Numbered from the stretch's first letter, positions 1 through 11,602 are shown. The stretch is 64,000 bases of DNA from Gerris lacustris (GCA_951217055.1 OX578280.1:44209882-44273881), one strand, 5' to 3'. Notes: a model not told the origin generated them from the sequence alone. Made by a program: numbers and translations.

Positions 1-1703
1 TTTAGCTGGATTTCTGTCTTTATTTATCACACATAACTCCCACCAAGTTTTAAGCTAGTGATTTGAAACTTGGTATAAGAAACGGTCCTTACATGTTTAT
101 GTGGTTGTTGTATATGGAGTTGATGTTACTGTGATGAGAAAAAGTGATGAACGGATGTTATATAGAGCAGAAATAATAAAGCATGTCTGAAACGTGTAAA
201 CTAATTCGTTTTCCAAGCATTTTAAACTCGTGATTAAGAAAATAAAACCATCTTGTTAATAACAGGAATAAGTTATATTAAAAGTAAAAATTTAAATTAC
301 AAATTTTATTCCATCCATCTGGTATCGAGGTTTTATCCAGATGAGAGTTTGATGTATCGATTTGGCGGCTCCGAATTAAGTCAGTAAGCGTAGCTTTTAA
401 GAAGAGAGTTAGAAAAAAGTGGAATGGAAGAGGTAGGAGGAAGCAATAAGGTCTATAGGAAAAGAATAACGATTATTGGTCTAGTTAGAAAGGAAGGAGG
501 TTGAATGGCGGGAGGGGGGGAGAGGTTATAAGAAAATAATTAATGTGAGGAGGCTTGGAGAGGAGGGGTTTGGTTTGGGAGTTGGGAAAGCCTAATGGAT
601 GGGAAAGCAAGTTTTAATGGAGGCAAGCTCGCCGAGTTGCCAGGTACCTCCTTGGAGGGTAATTGGAACCTCCAACCTCTTCCCACGAGCCGCCGTACTT
701 CGGCCATCTCATCGGACCAACCTTCAAAAGTAATAAACTGGAATTATATTAATGAACCTGCCAGGGCTTGCAAGGCTTCAAACGAGGCGAACCCGGCACA
801 CCGGTTACGGTTGAAAAGTTGCGTCTAGGGGGTTTGAGGAGAGGATGAGGAATTGGCTCCGGACTTAAAGGCAACTTTTCCTTTAAGTCGAAGTCTCGGC
901 TGTAAAGTCGGAATTTATGGACCATGTAAAAATTGATTGACTGCGGGATCCGACGCAACTTATCTTTTGACTACTTAACTTTAAGATTTAAATTGCATGC
1001 TGCGGCTTGCTAAATTAATTAAGAAAATGTCCGGAACTAGGACAACCTGTCAGTAGACTTTTATAGTCCATTACAGAGACTATACAAAGTTATTAAAATG
1101 TTGGATTTGACGATTTTAGAGTTCACTTTTATCCTGAAAAGTAACTTTATACCATATATACAGTAAATAGTTCTTGCTGTTTTTTTGCCATTAAAAACTC
1201 GATAATTTTAATTAATCATTGAAAGGCATATGTGAAATAATGTGTATCTTAAATTTACTCGTCCTATCAGCAGTCTTACCATCTGTATCCTTTAGGAGAG
1301 TCCCTTCCTCGTCTCCTATATAATTATCTACGTTTTTTTCCACCCGGAGATCAAAAGGTTCCGGTTTCGATTTCCTGCAAATATACTTTTTTATTTCTAA
1401 ACTAAGCTGATACGTAAAAAAACCGTAAAGAAGAATTAGGAATAAGCATAGCCGAATTGTTAGCGTATATTGCAGAAAATTAGTAAAACTGATTTTTTTA
1501 TAGCAGCAATTTAATTAAATTTTTGTAAAACTAATATTGTGCCCTTCATTGTAGTTCCCTTCGGCAGCTATACTCCAGTGGAGGCGTTGTTTCCATTCTC
1601 GGTTGCTGTGCTGGAAAGCTTCAACCAAAATCTGTCTTAGCTCCTCTTTCACGCTCGTTTAGATTCCATTTACAATTTTTAAATGGTTTTATTTCTAGAG
1701 TCT
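1..1703. other. No gene recognised; unassigned AT-rich DNA
   Basis: I see no gene, repeat copy or RNA here. A less AT-rich patch lies at about 420-960, with purine-rich GGAGG stretches. The 77-codon open frame at 595-828 shows no recognisable domain and is the size expected by chance. Confidence 0.5.
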
Positions 1704-1720
1704 GGGGGGGGGGGGGGGGG
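1704..1720 (+). repeat. Poly-G tract, 17 G
   Basis: An uninterrupted run of 17 G in otherwise AT-rich DNA. It is one of six G or C homopolymer runs of 14-17 bases in the window. Confidence 0.95.
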
Positions 1721-2037
1721 AAAGATATTACACGGAACAAGTCTAATAGAGGAGCTGGGGATCCAGAGGAATCCTTATTTCCGCCTAAACCTCAGAGAAG
1801 AGAAGCATATGTTTGGGGGCATCTTCATGGTTTTGAATCTAAAATGATAGTGACAACCAAAGCTTGGTTGCCACTTTGTCATTGAGGTAGTTGATAGCGT
1901 AAGATGTTAGTCGGAGACGCTAAAGCATTAAAAAGCAATATGACAATAACTAACAGTAGATCGTAATTAAAAAGAAGAGAGATCTGCCTCTTATCACATC
2001 TTAATCGACGCAATCATTAGTGTAAACGTAAACATGT

Positions 2038-2112
2038 GCCATCTCTCTTGGGATTGAACCAGGAAGTCGATGTCAATAATCTGACCACCGCTAAGCTGAT
2101 CTTCGGAAGCCA
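2038..2112 (-). repeat. tRNA-like segment, possible tRNA-derived SINE head
   Basis: On the minus strand the segment has an A-box-like stretch (AGCTTAGCGGTGGTCAGA) and, about 30 bases later, a B-box-like stretch (CTGGTTCAATCCCAAG). These are the internal Pol III promoter elements of tRNAs. The acceptor stem does not close cleanly, so a functional tRNA is unlikely and a tRNA-derived SINE relic is the better guess. Confidence 0.3.
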
Positions 2113-2980
2113 TTTTTTAATAATTATTATTAAGGCTTAAGTCTATTTTCACATTGTTCGCTCTAAATGATTTTTTTTCCCCGTCATTCTTTAATCACAC
2201 TCGTAGTTATTAACTAAGGTTGTGGTCCCGTCCCCTCTAATATCCTGTTTTGCTGATCACTGTTTGGCAAATCCCTTACCGTCTGCAGGGACACAAGTAA
2301 AGATTAGCTCAGGAGACTATACAATACAACGTGCAAGTTATTAAACTCGTTGCGTCTCCATGTCTCCTTTCCCTTTCATGTTCTTTCGAAGTCGTATGTC
2401 CCTTCTCCCTATTTTTCTGAGCCCAAAGTAATAAAGTGAAGCAAGATAATTGGGTGTTCTGGAAGGGAAGGTCTATATTGGTTGAGATGATAGAGGGATT
2501 GCTGTCACCCTAGCTGAGATTTCCAACTAATGTTTGAGGGTTCGTTCAGTCATGTGTAATACTTCCCGCTGCATCTTTACAATGGCTACTCTTACAATGA
2601 CTCCTGCGAACGACACAATACTTTATTTTCAATCTCTGAAATCCTTTCTCCATTTTAAAATAGGGAGTCAGTATTAAATCCACATAATATATATGTATAT
2701 AAAAAGTACAATTGAATTTATTTGAATCAAGTATTTCCAGGAGACGTTTGTTGATAAAGTTAGTTGTAAATTAAGTTAGATCAAAGTAAATAGTTTACTT
2801 TTTTTATAGTTATTATATACCTTTTTTTATACACTTATTACTCATTACCATTATAGTAAGTATGTTATATCAAACCTAATAATATTTTTTCCCTCTAATT
2901 TTAACCCTTTTTTTAAATTATTTTTTTCACATTCTAAAAACGTTAGAAAATTATTCAATAAATTCATTACTTAAAATAAT
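2113..2980. other. No gene recognised
   Basis: AT-rich DNA with short T and A runs and a small TATA-rich patch near 2685-2700. No coding or repeat homology to the rest of the window was noticed. Confidence 0.45.
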
Positions 2981-3410
2981 AGTCTGTCAATTAGTGTGGT
3001 ACGTTGCTTCCTCGCTTCCTTTCACGTACTTTAGTAAATTTTTGCTTCTACGATGGTTATTGTAAATTTATTACCCCTCCTTCTTTTTTGCTTTTTTTAC
3101 ATGAATAGAAGTAACTATATTTAGCAATATTTAATTGATGCTTGAAATTAATATGGGATTATCTGTGAGCTACTTTCGAAATACCATAAAAATTTCTTCA
3201 AACTTCGACGAGTATCTTCAAGATAAAAGTCTTAATTAGAAATATGTTTTTAGCATGCGGAAGAGAAAGGAATGAGTGCAAAAGGAATGAGTGCAAAAGG
3301 AATTAATGTGGGACCAACGAAGGGGCTAATTGTCACTTACCATCCAAATTATATTAAAAATTGAGACGAGTATTTTTTAAGATAATATTGTCTCTACAAT
3401 TGGACCTTAA
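2981..3410 (+). repeat. Family A copy 1 (3'-truncated)
   Basis: It starts with the family head (AGTCTGTCAATTAGTGTGG, then CTTCCTCGCTTCC). Both internal modules follow: GGGATTATCTGTGAGCTACTT, then GTGGGACCAACGAAGGGGC. The GACAGAC segment and terminal hairpin are absent. A local duplication of about 16 bp (GGAATGAGTGCAAAA) lies at 3269-3302. Confidence 0.75.
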
Positions 3411-3699
3411 AATTAACAAGCAGTTCTAAATTATAATTTTAGTTATAGTAATATAAGAAATTTATTGATTAGCTATAAGTAGTTTAACAAAATTGTACGA
3501 GTACTAGACTTTACAACTTTACACCCATACCGGGGTTCGCATTGGATATTCTTTTCTTTAAATATTGGTTTCTTTACTTAATCCTTCTATTTACATAGTC
3601 CTATACTACACCTACCTTGAACTGTTAGTTTGAGTTTTAAAAAGGTTTGTAAAAACATTGCTTGCATACGTGTCTGCAAGAAATTGAGACATTTTCATG

Positions 3700-3797
3700 T
3701 AACGCTTTTTGGTAACGCTTGTGTAACGCTTTTTGGTGTCGTTTTTTGGTTACGCTTGTGTAACGCTTTTTGGTGTAGTTTTTTGGTAACGCTTTTC
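3700..3797 (+). repeat. 37-bp tandem array
   Basis: Two full 37-bp units start at 3717 and 3754 (each GCTTGTGTAACGCTTTTTGG followed by TGT.GTTTTTTGGT.AC), with partial units on both sides. The units themselves are built from the shorter word GTAACGCTTTTTGGT. The open frame running through this array is a by-product of the repeat. Confidence 0.85.
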
Positions 3798-3845
3798 GAG
3801 TTTATGTGCCAAAGTAGACATGAAAATGTCAAAAAATTCGAGCGT
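3791..3845 (+). repeat. Array-flanking module, first copy
   Basis: The sequence after the 37-bp array (GTAACGCTTTTCGAG ... TGAAAATGTCAAAA) recurs about 0.5 kb downstream at 4303-4362 with substitutions. Confidence 0.65.
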
Positions 3846-4124
3846 GCACATTCTTGCGATAGTAAATTAGGAATTAAATCGAACATAAGTAGTGCACGAA
3901 GAAAGAAAGTACTTTTCTTCTTTTACAGTTTATTAAGAAGTAATCTTTTAGCTTCTTCACCCATATTTTTATAATAAATGCAAAAAATTATAGTTTATCA
4001 AAAATAAATAATAATAATGTAAAAAATAAATGTTATGTATGTAATAAGTTTATTAGGAATAAAATTCTAAGGGTTATGGCGTTTATCCGATTCAAATCGG
4101 AGCAGTAGAACAGAAGTTGTAGTT

Positions 4125-4140
4125 GGGGGGGGGGGGGGGG
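4125..4140 (+). repeat. Poly-G tract, 16 G
   Basis: An uninterrupted run of 16 G. It is followed by a GC-richer patch of about 80 bp (AGGCGCCGCTGGGGCTCG onward) that is compositionally unlike its neighbours. I could not assign that patch. Confidence 0.95.
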
Positions 4141-4302
4141 AGGCGCCGCTGGGGCTCGTGAGCGAATACTGGTGAGAAGCGAAGAGAGTGAGACGTGGTA
4201 GGTAGCCGATCGGGAGGGCAGGGGTTGGCAGAATCGATTGAACGTCTCCTATATCTTCCTAACTCCTTCTTCCTATATCTTATTCCCTACTCGTGTAAGG
4301 CT

Positions 4303-4362
4303 AGTTTTTGGTAACGCGTTTCGAGGTTATGTGGCATAGCCAAAATATGAAAATGTCAAAAT
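4303..4362 (+). repeat. Array-flanking module, second copy
   Basis: It repeats 3791-3845 (GTAACGCGTTTCGAGGTTAT ... ATGAAAATGTCAAAA). Only one GTAACGC word precedes it here, so the tandem array expanded at only one of the two copies. Confidence 0.65.
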
Positions 4363-5536
4363 ATGTAGCTAGTATATATTTCACTCCTACTATGTTAACA
4401 CTAAACACTTATGATGTAATAGAAAAATGCGTTCGTTCATTTTATTGTACAATTGAGCTGACAATGTTGTTACTTTCTATTAACCTCTCTAGTCATAAAC
4501 AATCACATCACAAAAATACAACAATCATAACAACCATAATAATAATAATCAAACAACAATCATAATAATAATTGGTAATTTATCTATATTTGATTTAGAA
4601 ATATTAAAATCTAAGAAGAACAACAACTGAAACAAGAACTTGAATGTGAGATAATTACCCAACGAATTTAGAGCTAAATTTAATTTTTAATTTTCGCCTC
4701 GTTTTATGACTTTACCGATTTTGAATAAATAGGAGGCCTTTAACATTTAAATCTATATTAATCTTTTAAAAAAATCTTTTATAAATAAATATTTAGGATT
4801 CCAATGTAATTTATTGTAATGTTAAAATTAAAAAATCGATATTAAATTACGTTCTTATATAAATCTTTCTAAAAAACTGTCTTTGACTATTTTAGAAATT
4901 TGAGAAAAAATAATATTGATCATGAAAGAATATTATTTAAATAAGAAAAATAACAATTCCGTTGACTTTTTGTCGTTATTATTATTTTTTTTTTTAAATT
5001 AAAAGAAAAAATCTATGAAAACGTGGGGACAAAGTCCTTTCTGAGCAAAAGAGTGGGGTTAAAAAGAAGTAAGCCAAGAAGAAATGAAACCAGAGAAGAG
5101 ACTTGGGGAAAACAAGAAGGAGATGGGGGGTGGGAATAAAGTCCGCGAGTTTCAACTTCTTCTAATTTAAACTTGGTAATTAATAATAAGGGAATAGGCT
5201 GGTGGGGGAGGGAATACAGAAGAGAAGAATAATCAGAAGAAAAAAAAGAAAAGTTGGTGCCTGAAGGCATTGCAAACCTTCTCAGAATGATTCCAGGGGA
5301 CTTCCAGCTATTCTAACTTCAATTATACTAACAGAACCAAAAAAAAAAAAACTCAAAAAGAAATCTGAGACGAAAAGAAAATAAATAAGATTTCTTCTCT
5401 TTGTTCTTCTTCTGCCTCCTTCTTGGTAATCCGATTAAAAAAGAAACGGCAACAAAAATATACATAGTAACCTGGGAAGTAGAAATAAACAAAAAAAAAA
5501 AAAAAAAAAAATACAAAGTTTTATATTAATTTAAAC
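4363..5536. other. No gene recognised; purine-rich patch
   Basis: AT-rich DNA, with a strongly purine-biased segment at about 5030-5250 (GAAGAAATGAAACCAGAGAAG and similar) and A runs near 5340 and 5490-5511. The open frames here follow this strand bias and have no recognisable domain. Confidence 0.4.
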
Positions 5537-5558
5537 GATATATATATATATATATATT
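5537..5558. repeat. (TA)n microsatellite
   Basis: About 11 TA units. Confidence 0.85.
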
Positions 5559-6608
5559 AAGTTTGTTCACATTTTTTAATTATTTATATATTTAAAAATA
5601 TATTCAGTACTAAAGAAAACAAAGTAATTATTTTTGAAGAGAAAGAAAATATTTTTTAAAAAAACTGGAAATTGTTTACAATAAAGTTAAAGGGGGACAG
5701 GTTTGTTGGCATTTGTGAATAAAAAGATGTACTCGCCACTAGTCGTTGGCTGAGTTAATTGTACAAGAGTTAAAAATTTGAATAATCTCAAAAAAGTCTA
5801 AATTTATGGCAACTTTATAACTTGAATTTAAATTATCCCATTATTATTAATGAAGATAAGGAGAAGGAAAAACAGATGAAAACCTGATCCTCAGTCAAAT
5901 TAAGATTATAAATGCATTTCGACTCATCGGATGAAAATCACCCCCATACTATACCTGAGTTATTATTACTAAGTAATTAGCACCTAAGCTATAGATCGTA
6001 AATCTTAGGATCTATGATTCGATTCTAAGTGCTTTCTGAGGTTTGATAAGCAAAATGAAGAAGGAAAGGTAAAAATATCTAATTGTGAATTATAAATCAT
6101 TTTATTTTTATTGAATTTGTCATAATCAGCGAATGATGATGACTTGTATGACTATGATATTAATAAATACAGCAATTGCCTATAGTTAGGTCCATAAAGA
6201 ATTAAAAAACAAACAAAAAAAAACAACAATTTTTTGTTGTTTTTTTTTATTTCGACCTCCTTGGCTCATTCTTAAGCTGACTGACTCGAAGATCGAATTT
6301 TGATGGTTTTAAAAATTCTTATAATTTTCACCTGATTTTTTTTTTTTTAAATAACTCTCTCAGTTGGTTTTACATTTACTTAGTAGCTTTATCCTCTATT
6401 CATCTGTGTCTTTAAAGTTTGTATCAATAAATGTTCTCCCGGCAATTGGTTTTCCACACCCCATCATTAGTATTGAAACATTTCCTAATAGTTACAAAAT
6501 AGAATTAAAATAGGTACAAAATAGAATGAAATACTGTTGACAGAGAATATTTTAAATATATTTTTTATGAGCGAAAATTTCATTCTAAATTTAGTAAACG
6601 GTTTATAT
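5559..6608. other. No gene recognised
   Basis: AT-rich DNA. A short hairpin (AACAACAA / TTGTTGTT) is visible at about 6222-6242. A 55-nt tRNA-like arrangement at 5979-6033 is too short and is listed as rejected. Confidence 0.4.
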
Positions 6609-6828
6609 CGTACGTATTTGAAAATAGTTATTTACGCACCAAGGGAGGAAACAAAGTCATTACACCCTGAGCGTTTTTATTGCTCGGCTACGCCTCAGGA
6701 ACCAACAAAAACTCTGTAAAAAATATATAGTTAAATAATAAATAAATATGTAATTTAATCCTGAGGCATAGCCGAGGGAGTTAATTATAGTGAGGTTACT
6801 ATGACTTTTTGCTCCCGTGGTACGTACA
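6609..6828. mobile_element. Foldback element with nested inverted repeats
   Basis: Outer arms: CACCAAGGGAGGAAACAAAG (6637 on) pairs with the complement of CTTTTTGCTCCCGTGG (6805-6820), and ACGTA words extend them outward. Inner arms: CTCGGCTACGCCTCAGGA (6683-6700) pairs with TCCTGAGGCATAGCCGAG (6759-6776), 17 of 18. Two concentric inverted repeats within about 220 bp fit a MITE-like foldback. No clear target duplication was found. Confidence 0.65.
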
Positions 6829-7169
6829 AGATTTTTCCTCTAGAAGGGAGAAAAACAACACAAATAAAACCTAAGATTTCGATTTATCGATTTTATTAAT
6901 AACTAAATTTACAAATTTTTATACCTTTAATTATAACAATGACTTTTAAAAACAAAATAAAGTTTTATAACATCTTATATAAAAATCAAAATAATGAAAA
7001 TTAAATGTACAATTCATCAATTCCAACTGTTTTCTTTTATTTCCATAATAACTTTCTATAACTATGTAACTATAATAATAATTCAAATTTATATTAATTA
7101 ATATGTATTACAAAATAACTTACTGAATAATAACATTTTTTAAGTCCAAAAACATAAACAAAAAATTTC

Positions 7170-7776
7170 AAGATAAAAAGAACTTTTTATATATGTACTA
7201 CATTTTTTAATTTTCTGTTGAATCGTATATAATGTTGATATAATAATTGTTATTGTTATATAATATATAATGTTAGTGAAAAAAAAAAAATAGTTCCGAA
7301 TTTATTTACTTCACATAAATGACAACCATCTAGAGAGCTGATCTTAAACCTATAAAAGGACAAATATTTGTACAACGGATCTCCCCAACACCAAATCTAA
7401 AGCGTGCCATTGATATATTTAAAATAATATAAATAATATAATCGATATTTCCTGTTTTTGCTGTCATTCAATGTTTATCTATCACAAATTTGAGACCTGT
7501 CAAAATGAAGATTGCGTAAATATGCGGGATATGGCAAAACAAATAAAATAACTTGCGGATTTTTTCCGAACTAACTTTCCGTACAGCAAAATTTGCTGAA
7601 AACCAATTAAATTCTGCTGAAAGATGGCTAAAAGTATTAAAATAATGCATTGTCATCGTGTTCTGAGCTATGCTAAAAGTTTCAAATGTCTAGCTATTCG
7701 GTAAGTTAGTTAGAAATCGATTGCTAGATTTGTACCGGACAAACAAACAAGAAAGCAAGCTAATAAAAACGTAGTA
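7170..7776 (+). repeat. Repeat B, plus copy
   Basis: About 600 bp that recurs in reverse complement at 42011-42711. Shared landmarks include AGATAAAAAGAACTTTTTAT, the tract around CAACCATCTAGAGAGCTGATC, CTTGCGGATTTTTTCCGAAC and AAACAAACAAGAAAGCAAGC. No protein is recognisable in either orientation. Its right end abuts the TA-flanked element at 7793. Confidence 0.8.
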
Positions 7777-7790
7777 ATAAATTATAAGAA

Positions 7791-8112
7791 TAGAGGGTTT
7801 AAATAAGACGAAAAGTGCAATTAATGTTATACGTCTTGCCGAGGTCGCACGTATAAAATTATCGTTATGTGAAAAGACGTGATACTTTAATCTGCCGCTG
7901 TTGTCACCTTTTTTACTTTATTTTTTAATTTATTTGTGTTTATCTCTAAAATACGAGAAATCAAAAACAAAAATATATCCTGATTAGACGTAACCTACCT
8001 CTTTTCTGTAAGTCTTGTTTAAACTCAGTTATGAAGTCATACGACATTTTAAAATGACGATAAAAATTAAAGTATCACGGCAATCAAAAGTACGTCTTAT
8101 TTAAACTCTCTA
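7791..8112. mobile_element. TA-flanked terminal-inverted-repeat element
   Basis: The left end TAGAGGGTTTAAATAAGACG (7791-7810) is inverted at the right end as CGTCTTATTTAAACTCTCTA (8093-8112), 19 of 20 positions. If TA is the target duplication, the element is 7793-8110, 318 bp, of Tc1/mariner-like type. A longer imperfect inner match surrounds GTGATACTTTAAT on both arms. It encodes no transposase. Confidence 0.7.
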
Positions 8113-8615
8113 ATATTAACCTGTCGAGTCATTCAGTTAAAAAACCTGCTACTTTTTACAAAACAGGCAACACTCATTTTTTTTTAAAGAATAATAACTT
8201 GGCTCTACTGTTACTTTCCACCACGATTCCGCTTAGATTTTCACAACTAGGCTGTAATGGGATCCTTTCCTCCCTATAAACTAGGGTTGAAAGTTAATGT
8301 TTTCTTCCTTCTGGAGGAGAAAGAAGTTCCCTGATTGAAAAGCAAAATGAATAGAAGTATTTTTTTATTCTCATAAAATAGATGGTATGTTGATTAATTT
8401 ATATATGCTTGGTAATTTCATCATTATTAGAAATGCTTTCTCATTAAAATTTTAAAATGAGAGGATTTAATTACATACCAGATTCATCATACATATTACC
8501 TTCTATTCATGTTTGTTTGATTTAGTTTAAGTTGACACGTTACTAAGCAGAAACGTTTGCAGTTAATAGCATTTATAGAGCTTTTATAGTATTAATTTAT
8601 AATGAAGATAGTAAA
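8113..8615. other. No gene recognised
   Basis: AT-rich DNA without a repeat partner that I could find in this window. Confidence 0.4.
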
Positions 8616-8715
8616 TAACTAATACTAGTAATAGTTCAATTAATCATTATATTGTTAAACCAGAAATAAAATAATTAAATACCGTCCGGATTCGACTAAA
8701 GAGCCATCGGTGAAC
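8616..8715 (-). repeat. Family D fragment, minus copy
   Basis: It matches 29925-30017 (AATACTAGTAATAGTTCAATTAATCA, CCAGAAATAAAATAA, then TTCGACTA..GCCATCG). The hammerhead-like core of family D is decayed here: the minus strand reads CACCGATGGCTCTTTAGTCGAATCC. Confidence 0.6.
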
Positions 8716-9774
8716 CGATCTGAACGAAATGTTTGGTTTGGTTAGATTAGATACATTCACTCATTGACGGAGTTTCCCAATAAATATTTCGATTGATTTT
8801 ACTTAGTTTAATTTATTATTTTTTAATGTATTTGACTTTGAAATTGCTTTATTCAGAGTTGACGCTGTTTGATATGGGAAAGGATTCCTGTTAAATCAAT
8901 AGATTGGACTCCTAGTGTAGTTAGACGATGAAATTTATCAATAAATAATGCTTGTCTATACTGGTGTAAAGGATTATTAGTGGTACGAAGCGATGTAATA
9001 ATTTAAACTGGAACTGTTGGCCCGTTAACTTTAATACTGTGTGTAGGTGGTGGTCGTTTGCAAAATGTTATATCACCGACTAAACTGGAGAAAGGAGATA
9101 GTAGAATTTCGCAGTCGAGCGACGAAATTTTCGCGGCGTTGTAACGTATTATCCTGTTTTGCCAAGAGGCTCAACGCTAGGAAAAGCCTCCTCCGCTTGT
9201 TAGAACCGGTTTCGGTCCGAAAATGTAATTAAATTATACCGTTTTGAGGAAATGAAAGGATTAAGAACCGAAAGTCCTCCCGCAGTGTCGAAATGAACGT
9301 ATTCAGTTTATATCATTTCCCAAAAACTAATATCGTCAACAGTGTCCGTTGTAGCTTTAGGGTCAAACTTCAAAGGCATTGCCCCTCCCTGCAGAAAACA
9401 ATTTAAACTTGATATTTGCGTCGGTAACAATCGGATTTGACTGTGAGAGAGGATATTGCCCCCAACCTCTTCGCTTACAGACTCCTTTATTAGATATTAA
9501 ATGGGATACCTCTCCTCTATATATATCTCTAAAATTCTAAACTGTCCAACAGATTAACTCTTATTAATTCCTCCCCGCACAAAGATATAGATATATATTT
9601 TTAATAATAAGTAATAAAATACTGAAAGATTAAATTTCAATTAGATTAGATTTAGTGTAATGATTTCTGCCTACACTTATATTAATTTAAATTTGATAGC
9701 AAAACAATATATAAAGAAACGATTAAATGCTGCTGATAATCTATTACGACACTAAGCTGCCCAAATACCATATG
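8716..9774. other. No gene recognised
   Basis: Moderately AT-rich, with a less AT-rich patch at about 9040-9290 and a 61-codon open frame (9047-9232) that has no recognisable domain. Nothing further can be supported. Confidence 0.4.
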
Positions 9775-9812
9775 TATGTGTGTGTGTGTGGGTGTGTGTA
9801 TACATATATATG
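9775..9812 (+). repeat. (TG)n/(TA)n microsatellite
   Basis: A short mixed tract of TG repeats followed by TATATA. Confidence 0.85.
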
Positions 9813-9904
9813 ATACTTAGATGAGAAAAAATTTAATTTTATATTAGAGTTTATTACAAACAACAAAAAATAAAAATTCACACCTCTACCTATATTAGTT
9901 CATA

Positions 9905-10709
9905 ACCGATTGAGCGCGAAAGTAAAAAACTGAGAGTCGACTGAGCGCAGATCTTACAAACTCTTGAGTCTCAACTGAGCGCAAGTACTTAAGACTTACT
10001 TTATACTTGGTTGCTTAGGACAGTGTTGATTGAGCGCGAAAGTAAAATTATTGTAAGAGTCAACTTAGCGCAATATTATAAACTACCCGCACCTTTTGGA
10101 GTCACAATACAATTATAAAGTATACATTTTTTATTTTCACACTCAATCAAATAAATAAAATAAAAACTAGGTTTAATCATTTGCCTATAATGATATCTTG
10201 GTTTTCTTTGTTGTTCTTATACTCGTTGTACCTGTTGTTTAGATAGCCCAACTTGCTGAATGCGGTGATACCAAGATTGTATAAAATGAAACCGACATCA
10301 TATAATGGTTGTTTCAGGCCATACATTTTTGATAGCTAAATGTATAGCTTGCTCAAAATCTACCACAATTTGACTGGGTTTTAGGTTAATTCCTGAATTT
10401 CGACACTCCACTGAAATGTTTCTCCAATGCATACTGATAAATATTTTCATCTTTAGAAGGGAGTAGTGCCCAGAACAATAGAATATAATGATTATGATTA
10501 CTGATAAAGATATGCATCGTGAATAATTGTGAAAAAATATTCATGCGCTCAATCGACTCTATGCATGCTAGACACCTCGCGCTGTATCATCTCTCATGAA
10601 TAATCAACACGAATAATCTCGCGCCGAATCAACACTGCCCCTACAAAAGTTCTTGCGCTCAATCGTCTCTCATGATTTAATCCTTATTTTTCTCTCGCGC
10701 TCAATCGGT
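9905..10709. mobile_element. MULE-like element with reiterated ends
   Basis: The 15-bp termini ACCGATTGAGCGCGA (9905 on) and its complement (ending 10709) are inverted. Inside each end the core TGAGCGC is reiterated: left near 9914, 9942, 9976, 10031 and 10069 in one direction, right near 10546 and 10663 in the other, with decayed versions between. The middle carries a transposase remnant of Mutator-like type. MULEs normally make target duplications of 8-11 bp; I found none at these exact boundaries, so the true ends may lie slightly elsewhere or be eroded. Confidence 0.7.
10217..10532 (-). pseudogene. Mutator-like (MULE) transposase remnant
   Basis: Read on the minus strand, the DNA gives QLFTMHIFISNHNHYILLFW, then ALLPSKDENIYQYALEKHF. 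After a frame change it gives KPSQIVVDFEQAIHLAIKNV, and after an in-frame TGA it gives CRFHFIQSWYHRIQQVGLS. This is the order of landmarks in the MULE transposase catalytic domain: QxYTIH..., PLVYALLPSK..., then the DFExA acidic motif, and CxFHFxQ...xxQxxGL. Transposases of this family cut and paste DNA using an RNase-H-like DDE core. The fragment covers about 105 codons of a protein that is normally several hundred residues long. With a frameshift (about 10410-10425), at least one stop, and no N- or C-terminal parts, it is dead. It sits centrally in the element at 9905-10709, consistent with a decayed, internally deleted copy. The identification comes from motif recognition, not a search. Confidence 0.75.
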
Positions 10710-11379
10710 ACTTACCCGATCCCGATATATGAGCCTAAGTTTTGTTATTATGTCACTAATCCATTGACTCATCATAAGTCTACGGCACTTTTAGTAATCC
10801 TAGAAAACTCAGAAAAAATCTGGTTCTTTGTACCTCTAAAGGCTAATAGAAAAATCGGCTATGCAAAATGATTGGGCTACTAGCGCTTTCTAGTAGAGAT
10901 TTTTGAAACTATAGTATTATTTTACTTTAATTAATAGAATTACGAGTATATTGGAAGAGTGACTGATCTTTATTGAGTATTGAGCTCAAAGATTTTAAAC
11001 ATTCACTTTTCACCCGTCCGTACTCGTACACCTGATATTTGTTTTGTTCAATTAGAACGCGCCTGAGGGACATGCGTTGCATGCTTTGCCTCTTTCTATT
11101 TTTGTTCCAAACCCCTTAATCTAAACAGTGATAGCTATTTCCTGTTACTATTTATTTCCTATTATGTCCTTTCTTTTATATTTTCTATGTCTTCTTACAC
11201 AATATATAAGATAAGATAAGGTAATCGTTTATTTTTTTATCCAATAAATTAGATACAACATAAACATTTGTAACAAAACGGTACAGCCTTGGTCAGTGGA
11301 CCATCAGGCGAGAAGGTGTACATAATATATACATATTATGTGTTCAAAAAGAATAAGAGGCCAAGAAACAATAATTGTG
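10710..11379. other. No gene recognised
   Basis: AT-rich DNA; only short low-complexity patches are visible (for example ATAAGATAAGATAAGG near 11208-11222). Confidence 0.4.
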
Positions 11380-11602
11380 TAAATAAGTCTCGCGTAAAAC
11401 GTTGTGGAATCATTGGTTTAGCCAAGTCTCCCCCGACCAAGTAAGTTCTACTAGGTCTAATACATCCAGTAATTTCAGTGTAAGTAAGGATGTTGTTCGT
11501 CTGTCCCTCCCCCCTCTATTCTCTGTCCCCCACAAGCTCAAACTTTTATTTCGTTTAAATTTAAAAACATTTTCTGACTTGGCAATTATTTTTTTATACA
11601 AG
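11380..11602 (+). repeat. Repeat C, first copy
   Basis: It recurs in direct orientation at 44130-44316. Shared words are GTCTCGC.TAAAA, TAGCCAAGT.TCCCCC, CTCTATTCTCTGTCCC and TTTTCTGACTTGGCAATTA. Open frames on both strands here show no recognisable domain. Confidence 0.7.

Noticed and set aside
3717..3790. Regular short repeats as a possible CRISPR-like array
   Set aside because: The units are contiguous 37-bp tandem copies with no distinct spacers, and the context is eukaryotic.
3630..3974. 114-codon open frame, the second longest in the window
   Set aside because: It runs through the 37-bp tandem array, and its repeated protein pattern mirrors the DNA repeat. No homology is recognised.
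5979..6033. tRNA-like arrangement with AGCACCT/AAGTGCT acceptor pairing and a TTCGATTC word
   Set aside because: Only 55 nt, no proper D and anticodon arms; too short for a nuclear tRNA.
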